Of a stretch of 64,000 nt of DNA, positions 43,212-50,959 are shown in pieces. Position 1 is the first letter of the stretch; each line of letters opens with the position of its first letter. The notes beneath the pieces were generated by a model. That model was not told the DNA's origin, did not search any database, and saw nothing but the letters and a program-made list of their open reading frames with translations. A program made the position numbers and the translations under genes. Source of the stretch: Thiosocius sp963753845 (GTDB lineage Bacteria; Pseudomonadota; Gammaproteobacteria; Chromatiales; Chromatiaceae); NCBI GenBank assembly GCA_963753845.1, contig CAVWEI010000036.1, positions 124,001 through 188,000 of the forward strand. Reading direction: 5' to 3'.

Positions 43212-44162
43212 ATGCTTTCACGAGTCGCAGAAAATATATATTGGCTGGCCCGCTATGTGGAGCGGGCCGAGAACACCGCGCGCCTGGTGCGTGTGAACTC
43301 GCACCTTGTACTGGATACGCCCAGCGGCATTGCGCCGGGCTGGGAGCCGCTGGTGGATATCACCGGCCTGCGCAGCCAGTTCGAGGCCGTAGAGCGCGAG
43401 CCGAACGAGCGCAACGTGGTGCGCTTTCTGATCGGGGACATGCACAACAGCGGGTCGATACTCAGTTCACTTGCGGCCGCGCGTGAGAATTGTCGAACGG
43501 TTCGCGAGGTGTTGCCGCGCTCCTCGTGGGAAAAACTCAATGAGCTGTTTCTGTTCGCCAAGGAGAACATCCAGTCCGGCCTGACCAAGGGCGGGAGGGA
43601 CGATTTCCTCGAGGGTATCATCTCGGGTTCGCAGCATATAACTGGCCTGCTGGGCTCGGCGATGTACCGCGACGAGGCATGGCATTTCGCTCGCATCGGA
43701 CGCAATCTCGAACGTGCCGACATGACCACGCGTATCATCGATGTACGTTCGACCGACCTTTTCCCGGATGACATGCTGGAATCACGGTCGCTCGATACCC
43801 TGCAATGGATCAGTGTCCTGCGCTCGATGTCCGGGTACCAGATCTACCGGCGTCACGTCGCGATCCGGGTCAGTCGAACGGATGTGCTGGAGTTTCTCTT
43901 CCGCGACCCGCTTTTCCCGCGTTCCTTCATGCATTGTATCGATGCGGTCGATCAGAGTATCGATGGCCTGGACAATACCGGCCCCGCATTGCGCAGTATC
44001 CGCGCACTCAAGCGCAGGCTGCGCGACACAAGTGTCGGAGAACTCAGTCAGGCTGAACTGCATGATTTCATTGACCAGCTGCAGCTGGGGATAATCGACC
44101 TGCATGCCGCCCTCGCCGAGGCCTACTTTCCACCGGCCATCGAACTGGAAGAGGCCGGCTGA
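43212..44162 (+). CDS. Alpha-E domain protein
   Basis: A 316-residue, almost wholly helical protein of the alpha-E (DUF403) family. It opens with MLSRVAENIYWLARYVERAE, the family signature, and has ITGLLGSAMYRDEAWHFARI and GRNLERADMTTRIIDVR, with repeated His, Arg and Glu that could form an active or binding site. Its biochemical role is unknown; it nearly always adjoins the ATP-grasp protein. The ATG is preceded by GGAG. Its stop is 4 bases from the stop of convergent holA. Confidence 0.92.
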   Translation: MLSRVAENIYWLARYVERAENTARLVRVNSHLVLDTPSGIAPGWEPLVDITGLRSQFEAVEREPNERNVVRFLIGDMHNSGSILSSLAAARENCRTVREVLPRSSWEKLNELFLFAKENIQSGLTKGGRDDFLEGIISGSQHITGLLGSAMYRDEAWHFARIGRNLERADMTTRIIDVRSTDLFPDDMLESRSLDTLQWISVLRSMSGYQIYRRHVAIRVSRTDVLEFLFRDPLFPRSFMHCIDAVDQSIDGLDNTGPALRSIRALKRRLRDTSVGELSQAELHDFIDQLQLGIIDLHAALAEAYFPPAIELEEAG

Positions 44163-44165
44163 GCG

Positions 44166-45203
44166 TCAGCAGTCTGCCTGCAGGCTGCCTGCGGGCGGCG
44201 ATTTGCCGCTCATGCCCAGAACGATATCCTCCAGCAACAGCCAGGGTTGCCGACTGCCCACGCCCTTCACGGCTCTGTCTGCAAGTTGGCATTGGTCCAG
44301 CAGTGCGAGCCATTGCGTGGTGCGCAGGTGTGAAAGTGCCTGGCGCACCAGCCCCGTCCTCTTGCTGAACACCCTGGCACGCGAAATCGCTTGGTCTGGG
44401 CTGAGACCCTTGGCGATATCAGCAGATATCTGCGCCATGCTGCGTAGCTCGCGATGCAGGGCCCAGAGCACGACCGGCGGTGCGAGTCCTTCGCCGCGCA
44501 GTCCGTCGAGGATGTGCACGCAGCGGGCCGACTCGCCCCGCAGCGCGCTGTCGACCAGCTCGAAGACATCGTAGCGAGCGCTGTCGGCGACTGCGGCCGC
44601 AAGCTGATCGGCATCCAGCGGGCCCTCACCGTGCAGGAGCAGCAGCTTCTCGATCTCCTGCTGAGCGGCGAGCATATTGCCCTCGACCCGGTCTGCCAGC
44701 ATCTGGACCGCCTCGCCCGTAGGTTTGATCCCCTTGTCTTGCATGCGACGCTCGATCCAGCCGGGAAGACGTTGCGGCTCGATGGGCCACACCTGCACGA
44801 CCGCGCCCAGGGCATCGACGGCCTTGAACCATTTGCTGTTCTGTTGCTGGCGGTCGACCCTCGGCAGGGTGATCAGCAACAGGGTGTCGGGTGGCGGATC
44901 ATTGCAATAGGCGCTGAGCGCCTTGCCGCCCTCGGTGCCCGGCTTTCCGCCCGGAATACGCAGATCAATGAGCTTTTTCTCTGCGAACAAAGAGAACGCG
45001 GCCGCTTCCGCCGTGAGCCTCTGCCAGTCAAAGCCGCTACCTGCCTCCAGCACCTCGCGGGTGCTGTGACCGGCGGCGCGCGCCGCGGCTCGAATGGCAT
45101 CGCAACACTCGCCCAGTTGCAGCGGTTCGTCTCCGCTGACCAGGTAGACGGCCGCCAGCGACTTGTCCAGATGGGCGTTCAGCCTGTCGGGATAGATCCG
45201 CAT
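44166..45203 (-). CDS. holA: DNA polymerase III subunit delta
   Basis: A 345-residue clamp-loader subunit that opens the beta clamp. It starts MRIYPDRLNAHLDKSLAAVY and has YLVSGDEPLQLGECCDAIR, typical of HolA, followed by the AAA+-like fold and the C-terminal collar region with VLWALHRELRSM. I start at 45203; the longer open frame overlaps lptE. It lies 10 bases after lptE in the conserved leuS-lptE-holA order. Confidence 0.94.
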   Translation of the reverse strand: MRIYPDRLNAHLDKSLAAVYLVSGDEPLQLGECCDAIRAAARAAGHSTREVLEAGSGFDWQRLTAEAAAFSLFAEKKLIDLRIPGGKPGTEGGKALSAYCNDPPPDTLLLITLPRVDRQQQNSKWFKAVDALGAVVQVWPIEPQRLPGWIERRMQDKGIKPTGEAVQMLADRVEGNMLAAQQEIEKLLLLHGEGPLDADQLAAAVADSARYDVFELVDSALRGESARCVHILDGLRGEGLAPPVVLWALHRELRSMAQISADIAKGLSPDQAISRARVFSKRTGLVRQALSHLRTTQWLALLDQCQLADRAVKGVGSRQPWLLLEDIVLGMSGKSPPAGSLQADC

Positions 45204-45213
45204 ACGGGGTTGG

Positions 45214-45735
45214 TCAAGTCTGTGCTGCCAGGCGTTTGAGGATGCGGTCGGCGATCTCTCTGCGCATGTCCCTGCGCAGCAGCTCGCCCTCACGGTCACT
45301 GCCGAGAACTCCCACTTCCGGGCGGTACTGGATGCGCAGTACCTTGACACGCTGAGTCTCGATCAGTTCGCGCCCGTCCGCTGCGTACAGGGAAAAGGTG
45401 GCGGCTTCTTCGAGTTCGTATTCGACTGCCTTGTTGCGGCTGTTGAATGCGTACACCTGCGCATCGCTTTCTATGCCGGATATGCGCAGTACCGAGCCGC
45501 TGTCTGCGGCGGAGGGCACGGTCTGGACCCCGGCGAGATGGAGTTGGAGTTCGAGTTCCCGGTACAAATCAGAATAGTCGGGGATGCCGGCGATGAAGAC
45601 CGGGGAGGGCACCGCTGAGAGGGTCACCGCGTGGCCACGTGGCTGGAAGCCGCAAGCACTGATTGTCAGGGCGAGCAATGCCAGCACCAGGCAGCCGATC
45701 GTCTGAATGCCTCGAGTGAATGATCCGGGTCGCAT
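45214..45735 (-). CDS. lptE: LPS-assembly lipoprotein LptE
   Basis: A 173-residue outer-membrane lipoprotein that plugs LptD and helps insert LPS. The N-terminus has a lipoprotein signal ending in LTISACGFQPRG, with Cys as the lipidated residue. The rest forms a small alpha/beta domain. I prefer the ATG at 45735 because a GGAG site lies 8 bases upstream; the GTG three codons earlier would sit against it. It follows leuS after 13 bases. Confidence 0.9.
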   Translation of the reverse strand: MRPGSFTRGIQTIGCLVLALLALTISACGFQPRGHAVTLSAVPSPVFIAGIPDYSDLYRELELQLHLAGVQTVPSAADSGSVLRISGIESDAQVYAFNSRNKAVEYELEEAATFSLYAADGRELIETQRVKVLRIQYRPEVGVLGSDREGELLRRDMRREIADRILKRLAAQT

Positions 45736-45748
45736 CGATGGCACTCCG

Positions 45749-48379
45749 TCAGTTGGCGACGATATTGACCAGCTTCCCGGGTACCACGATGACCTTGCGT
45801 ACGGTCAATCCGTCGGTAAAGCGGCCCACGTTTTCGTTGTTGCGCGCGGCCAGTTCCACGATATCCCTGCCGGCATTGGCCGCGACCTCTATCTTTCCGC
45901 GCATCTTGCCGTTCACCTGAACGACGTACCCTACGGTATCGGAAACCAGCGCGGATTCATCGACCGTCGGCCAGCGCGCGTGCTGGATATCATCGCCGAA
46001 ACCGAGTTCGCTCCACATCTTGTGGGCGATGTGAGGCGAGATGGGCGACAGCAGGCGAAGGATGATGCCGACACCCTCACGCAGCAGCGCAAAGGCGGCC
46101 GGCGAGTCGTCCAGCCTGTTCAGTACATTGACCATGGTCATACACGCGGAGACCACCGTGTTGTATTGCTGCCTCTCGTAGTCGAACAGTGCCTTCTGCA
46201 GTGCCATATGCACTTCGCGGCGCGCCTCTGCGCAGTCGCCGGGGGTGGTCGGCTCGGCACCGCCTGACGACAGGCGCACCCCGAGTGCCCAAAGGCGCTT
46301 GAGGAAGCGGTGTGCCCCCTCGACGCCTTCGTCCGACCATTCGAGCGACTGCTCAGGGGGCGCGGTGAACATGGTGTAGAGGCGCACGGTATCGGCACCG
46401 TAGCGGTCGATGAGGGTCTGCGGGTCGATGCCGTTGTTCTTCGACTTGGACATCTTCTCAATGCCGCCAGGGGTGACCGGCTTGCCGTCAGACCTGGCCA
46501 CCGCGCGCACGGCGCGTCCCTTGCTGTCGCGCTCGACCTCCACGTCGGCCGGATTGAACCACTCCCTGGAGCCGTCCGGCTTTAGGCGGTAGTAGGTCTC
46601 GGCGACTACCATGCCCTGGGTCAGCAGGCGGGTGAAGGGTTCGTCGGGAAAAGGTTTCTCGTCGGCCGCTTCCGGCATCCCTGCCTCACGCGGCACTAAT
46701 ACATCCGGTATGTCGCGCATCAGCTTGTTGAAGAAGCGCGCATACAGCAGGTGGAGGATGGCGTGTTCGATACCACCGACATACTGGTCCACTGGCAGCC
46801 AGTAGTTCGCGCGCTCGTCGAGCATGCTGGAATCCGCATCCGGACAACAGTACCGTGCGTAGTACCAGCTCGACTCGAAGAAGGTGTCGAAGGTGTCGGT
46901 CTCGCGCCGGTCGCCGTTACCGAGTTCATAGAATTCCGGCATCTTTTTCAGTGGCGACCCGGAGCCGTCGACGACCACGTCCTCGGGCAGCAATACCGGA
47001 AACTCGTCGGCGGCCTCGGCCGAACCGTCGGGCTTGTGGATGATCGGGATCGGGCAGCCCCAGTAACGCTGGCGGGACACGCCCCAGTCGCGCAGGCGGA
47101 AATTGACCTTCCGTTCACCCTTGTGGTGTTTTTCCAGCCAGGCGGCGATGGCGTCGAATGCGGCCTCCGAGGTCAGGCCGTCGAATGGCATTGAATTGGC
47201 CAGCACGCCCCGCTCCACGTAGGCGGCCTCGTCTATGCCGCACTCGTGGCCCTCGGGGCAGAAGATGACCTGCCTTTTGGGGATGCCGTATTTTTCGGCG
47301 AACTCCCAGTCGCGCTGGTCGTGTGCGGGCACTGCCATGACGGCGCCGGTGCCGTAGCCCATCAGGACGAAATTCGCCGCGTAGATCGGTACGCTCTCAC
47401 CGCTGACCGGGTGCACGGCATTGATGCCCAGGGGCATACCCTTTTTTTCCATGGTCTCGATTTCGGCCTCGGTAACGCCGCCCTGTCGGCATTCGGCGAC
47501 GAAGTCCGCGATCGCGGGGTTGTCCTCGGCCGCCTGCAGGGCCAGCGGGTGCTCGCCGGCCACCGCAACATAGGTCACCCCCATCAGGGTGTCGGGGCGC
47601 GTGGTGTAGATCTCGAGCACCTCGTCGCCGTCCTCGGTGCCGGCCGCCCCCGCGGAATTTGTATGTCGCTGTACAGCAAATTTCATCTGTACGCCGACCG
47701 AGCGCCCGATCCAGTTGCGCTGCATGGTGGCGACCTGTTCCGGCCAGCCGGGCAGCCTGTCGAGGTCGTCCAGGAGTTCCTGGGCGTAGTCGGTTATACG
47801 GATGAACCACTGCTCGATGTTGCGCTTCTCGACCGCGGCGCCGGAGCGCCAGCCCTTGCCGTCGATCACCTGCTCGTTTGCCAGCACGGTCTGGTCCACC
47901 GGGTCCCAATTCACCGTGGATGTCTTGCGGTAGGCCAGGCCCTTTTTGACCAGGCGGGCAAACAGCCATTGTTCCCAGCGGTAATAATCCGGGCTGCAGG
48001 TGGCGATCTCACGGTCCCAGTCGTAGCCGAACCCAAGCCGCTGCAGCTGGCCCTTCATGTACTCTATGTTGGCGTAGGTCCATTCGGCCGGGGGCTTGCC
48101 GTGCTTGATCGCGGCGTTCTCCGCCGGCAGACCGAACGCGTCCCAGCCCATGGGCTGGAGGACGTTCTTGCCCAGCATGCGCTGATAGCGTGAGATGACG
48201 TCGCCGATGGTGTAGTTGCGCACATGCCCCATATGCAGCTTCCCGCTGGGATAGGGGAACATCGACAGGCAATAGAACTTTTCCCTGTCGGGGTCTTCGA
48301 CGGCCTTGAAACAGGCGCTTTCTTCCCAGGATTTCTGGGCAGCGTTCTCTATCTGTTCTGGTTTATACTGCGGATCCAT
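45749..48379 (-). CDS. leuS: Leucyl-tRNA synthetase
   Basis: An 876-residue class I synthetase that charges tRNA-Leu. The HIGH-type motif lies in FPYPSGKLHMGHVRN near residue 42, the editing domain has TTRPDTLMG near 265, and KMSKS appears as EKMSKSKNNG near 640. The anticodon-binding and C-terminal domains are complete, ending GLTVRKVIVVPGKLVNIVAN. It is the first gene of the leuS-lptE-holA group. Confidence 0.98.
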   Translation of the reverse strand: MDPQYKPEQIENAAQKSWEESACFKAVEDPDREKFYCLSMFPYPSGKLHMGHVRNYTIGDVISRYQRMLGKNVLQPMGWDAFGLPAENAAIKHGKPPAEWTYANIEYMKGQLQRLGFGYDWDREIATCSPDYYRWEQWLFARLVKKGLAYRKTSTVNWDPVDQTVLANEQVIDGKGWRSGAAVEKRNIEQWFIRITDYAQELLDDLDRLPGWPEQVATMQRNWIGRSVGVQMKFAVQRHTNSAGAAGTEDGDEVLEIYTTRPDTLMGVTYVAVAGEHPLALQAAEDNPAIADFVAECRQGGVTEAEIETMEKKGMPLGINAVHPVSGESVPIYAANFVLMGYGTGAVMAVPAHDQRDWEFAEKYGIPKRQVIFCPEGHECGIDEAAYVERGVLANSMPFDGLTSEAAFDAIAAWLEKHHKGERKVNFRLRDWGVSRQRYWGCPIPIIHKPDGSAEAADEFPVLLPEDVVVDGSGSPLKKMPEFYELGNGDRRETDTFDTFFESSWYYARYCCPDADSSMLDERANYWLPVDQYVGGIEHAILHLLYARFFNKLMRDIPDVLVPREAGMPEAADEKPFPDEPFTRLLTQGMVVAETYYRLKPDGSREWFNPADVEVERDSKGRAVRAVARSDGKPVTPGGIEKMSKSKNNGIDPQTLIDRYGADTVRLYTMFTAPPEQSLEWSDEGVEGAHRFLKRLWALGVRLSSGGAEPTTPGDCAEARREVHMALQKALFDYERQQYNTVVSACMTMVNVLNRLDDSPAAFALLREGVGIILRLLSPISPHIAHKMWSELGFGDDIQHARWPTVDESALVSDTVGYVVQVNGKMRGKIEVAANAGRDIVELAARNNENVGRFTDGLTVRKVIVVPGKLVNIVAN

Positions 48380-48599
48380 GGACGGCCTGATTTCGAGACA
48401 AAAGGCAATCGGCGAAGGATACCGCAGGGCGCGGGGTCGCGCGATGCGGTATTAGTTTTTGCGCTGGATTAAGAACTCGTCATTTGCCGTTTGCGTGCTA
48501 GCCTTGAGCCTATTCATAGTGGGCGTTCAGATGTGCCCGTAAAATTACTATTATAACTACCTATAAGTTCCGCAAAGCGGATGGAAAGGAGACAATATC

Positions 48600-49046
48600 A
48601 TGGTCAATTATCAGGAACTTCATCAGCAAAATCACAAGATCACCGAGCTCACGAATATCCTGCAGCACCTGCTCGGGGATCGTTCCCTGTGCGACTCGGA
48701 GGTCACCTGCAACCTGTTTTTCGATTACGTGAACATGGTCAAGGAACATATGGCCGTTACCGACAGCGGCATGTATTCCACGCTGCTTGGCTCGGGTGAT
48801 CAGAAACTCAGCAATATCGCGAACCGGTTCATGGGCGGTTCGCGCGAGATCAACCGCATCTTCTCCGCCTACCTCAAGCGCTGGTGCAAGATCAAGAACA
48901 AGGAGCTGGTGATCAAGGAGTACGATACCTTCATGCAGGATACCCAGGAGATGTTCGATATCGTCCTGGATCGTATCCAGAACGAAACGGAGTATCTCTA
49001 CCCGGCGGTAAGAAAGCTCACCGGCGACGCCCGCGACGTGGCCTGA
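48600..49046 (+). CDS. Hemerythrin-like helical protein
   Basis: A 148-residue, all-helical protein. His8 and His12 in LHQQNHKITEL, a Glu-His pair in VKEHMAVTD and a late Glu in NETEYLYPAVRKL recall the hemerythrin HHE cation-binding fold, a di-iron site used for O2 or NO sensing or storage. Not all ligands of canonical hemerythrin are visible, so metal binding is inferred. A strong AAGGAG site precedes the ATG. It is divergent from leuS and lies about 110 bases before the zinc-ribbon gene on the same strand. Confidence 0.7.
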   Translation: MVNYQELHQQNHKITELTNILQHLLGDRSLCDSEVTCNLFFDYVNMVKEHMAVTDSGMYSTLLGSGDQKLSNIANRFMGGSREINRIFSAYLKRWCKIKNKELVIKEYDTFMQDTQEMFDIVLDRIQNETEYLYPAVRKLTGDARDVA

Positions 49047-49154
49047 CCGCGGACCCTTTCAACCGCCGGCTGTTCGTTCGGCAGGCGCCAGGGCCCCCTG
49101 GGGCGCGATGGCGTACTGCTTCGCCTGTAGGTGTTTGCCTGAGGAGTAAGGGTC

Positions 49155-49685
49155 ATGAGTGACAAGCAGAAAGATACCGTCGACCGCATGGTCGACGCCT
49201 ACGAGGCCATGCTCGAACGTGTGCATGATGCCGCCGGCGATGCCGAAAAGAAGACCGTCCCGTGGATGCGCGAGGCGCTCTCCGATGCGCGCGACAAGGC
49301 CGTCGAGCTCGGAGAGTTGACCCGTGAAGAGGCCGACAAGGTGTCCCGCTACGTCGAGCGTGACCTGCACGAAGCGGCAAGTTTCATTGCCGAGACCGGA
49401 CAGGAGTTTCGTGACTGGCTGAGCTTCGACTGGCAGTTGGTGCAGAATCGCATGCTGGACATGTTTGCCGGCATGGCGGACCAGACCAGTATGGCGTTGA
49501 AGGGGTTCGCCGAGCAGGCGAGGCAGGCCAGTCTTTACCGCACCGGCGAGATCACTTCGCCGGGTGTCCTCGAGTGTACCGGGTGCGGTGAAGAACTGCA
49601 TTTCGAAAAGACGGGGCATATCCCGCCTTGTCCGAAATGCAATGCGACCCGCTTCCAGCGCAGGCAGGGTCGGCGCAAGGCCTGA
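49155..49685 (+). CDS. YbeL-like zinc-ribbon protein (DUF1451)
   Basis: A 176-residue protein with a long, charged helical N-terminal part (about residues 1-125, likely coiled) and a C-terminal zinc ribbon with CTGCGEEL and CPKCNATRF. E. coli YbeL has the same plan and also lies near leuS. The function is unknown. A TGAGGAG site precedes the ATG. Confidence 0.88.
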   Translation: MSDKQKDTVDRMVDAYEAMLERVHDAAGDAEKKTVPWMREALSDARDKAVELGELTREEADKVSRYVERDLHEAASFIAETGQEFRDWLSFDWQLVQNRMLDMFAGMADQTSMALKGFAEQARQASLYRTGEITSPGVLECTGCGEELHFEKTGHIPPCPKCNATRFQRRQGRRKA

Positions 49686-49698
49686 GTGCCCACGAGCG

Positions 49699-49717
49699 TC
49701 GGGGTGTATCACCCCGA
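49699..49717. terminator. Small hairpin between convergent genes
   Basis: TCGGGGTG-TAT-CACCCCGA forms a compact stem-loop between the zinc-ribbon stop and the spermidine synthase-like stop, overlapping the end of the latter. No T run follows on either strand. Confidence 0.35.
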
Positions 49718-50482
49718 TACGGGCTCCAGCTTCGGTGCCAGCCGGGTAATGCGCGTGGTGGTCGTGACGAAATCCATACCCCAGCGCTTCCCTCGCTCCT
49801 CAAGGACGTCGTCCGGGGGGATCTCAACCGATTTTGCGCAAAAGGCCATGACCAGCAGGTTGTCGTAGTCCGGCTCGGTCACCAGGAACACCTCGTTCCC
49901 GAACACCTGGCGAATCCGGAACAGGCTCTCGCTGACGGCCTGGTCGTCAGCGAGAACCAGATTGATGGTCAGTACGCCTTGGCTGCTGAGGCGCTCGAGG
50001 CAGCCTTTAAGGAACTCGGGGCTGGTGACCCAGGCGGGTGTGGTCTGGTCTTGCTCCAGATCCACAAGGATGAAGTCGTACTGTGCGTTGCTGTGCGGCA
50101 GGTGTTCGCGGACGTCCTCGACCAGCAACTGCCAGTTGCTCTGCAAGGGGGGGAAATCGAAGTACTCGCGTGCCAGGCGCGCGACGGTCGCGGACAGTTC
50201 GATGGCGTCACCCGCCACCTCCGGTGCCCGTGCATGCAGCCAGCGTGCGATCGCGCCACCTCCACAGCCGGCCAGCATGACCCTTGTGAGCGGCAGGCCG
50301 AGCATCAGGTGGGCCAGCATGGCGCGGTTGAGCGGATTCGGCAGCACCGCGGGATCCTGGATATGGATCTCCGACTGCAGGATTACGTCGTCGAACCAGA
50401 GACTGCGACAGTCGTCCTGGTCCCAAATCTCGAGGTGCGCGTCCGCATTTTCCTCGCGATAGATACAGCGCCCGAGGCTCAT
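49709..50482 (-). CDS. Spermidine synthase-like methyltransferase-fold protein
   Basis: A 257-residue protein with a Rossmann-type cofactor site in VMLAGCGGGAIARWLH and an acidic FILVDLEQDQTT, like spermidine synthases. The usual polyamine-site Asp-rich loop is not clear and no speD neighbour is seen, so it may not make spermidine. Such stand-alone members are often annotated only by fold. It is convergent with the zinc-ribbon gene. Upstream lies the MITE-like element. Confidence 0.78.
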   Translation of the reverse strand: MSLGRCIYREENADAHLEIWDQDDCRSLWFDDVILQSEIHIQDPAVLPNPLNRAMLAHLMLGLPLTRVMLAGCGGGAIARWLHARAPEVAGDAIELSATVARLAREYFDFPPLQSNWQLLVEDVREHLPHSNAQYDFILVDLEQDQTTPAWVTSPEFLKGCLERLSSQGVLTINLVLADDQAVSESLFRIRQVFGNEVFLVTEPDYDNLLVMAFCAKSVEIPPDDVLEERGKRWGMDFVTTTTRITRLAPKLEPVSG

Positions 50483-50959
50483 AGCGGCAACAGGGACCCC
50501 TTGCTCGCCATGCCGGTCTTCATCGACTGCATGTCATGGCTAGGAGTCTGCGCGGCAGAACGTGACGGACCTGCGGCCTCCCCACTTCGGCGCACTTTGA
50601 CGCTCGTCCTCGTCGCGTAGTACCCACTATGCTCCTCGAACGACCAACATAGCTCGTCCGAATTGGGAAACCCTCGGCTACCCCCAGTTCTACCGCGCAG
50701 ACTCCTAGTGGACCAATCGACAGTTCGTTCGCGATCGACCGAGACCAGTTGCGACGGCTGCCTGATTCGCTGCCGCCGCTTCAGACAGATGTTTTCGCTG
50801 GATTGTGCTGGGGTGCTCATGGCCGGAACTAACCTGCAGGTTGCACGAAGGCGAAAATCGAGGCAATGGAAATTGCTTGTCAGTTTAGCAGCCTGAACGG
50901 ACGCCGGGGTGAATCGAACCTTGTCTCTGCCGACGCCGGTCAGCCGTCAACGGGCCCGG
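50483..50959. other. Intergenic region between the spermidine synthase-like gene and ptsI
   Basis: About 480 bases. A MITE-like element fills 50540-50708. The remaining 250 bases before the ptsI stop show no convincing gene or terminator; short plus-strand frames here are Arg/Ser-rich and featureless. Confidence 0.5.
50540..50708. mobile_element. MITE-like element with 22-base terminal inverted repeats
   Basis: The left terminus at 50540-50561 (CTAGGAGTCTGCGCGG...) and the right terminus at 50687-50708 match as inverted repeats at 21 of 22 positions. The element is 169 bases long and has no coding capacity. TGG occurs directly outside each end, a possible 3-base target duplication. It is probably a non-autonomous relative of a transposon elsewhere in the genome; the parent family is not determined here. 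Confidence 0.75.
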
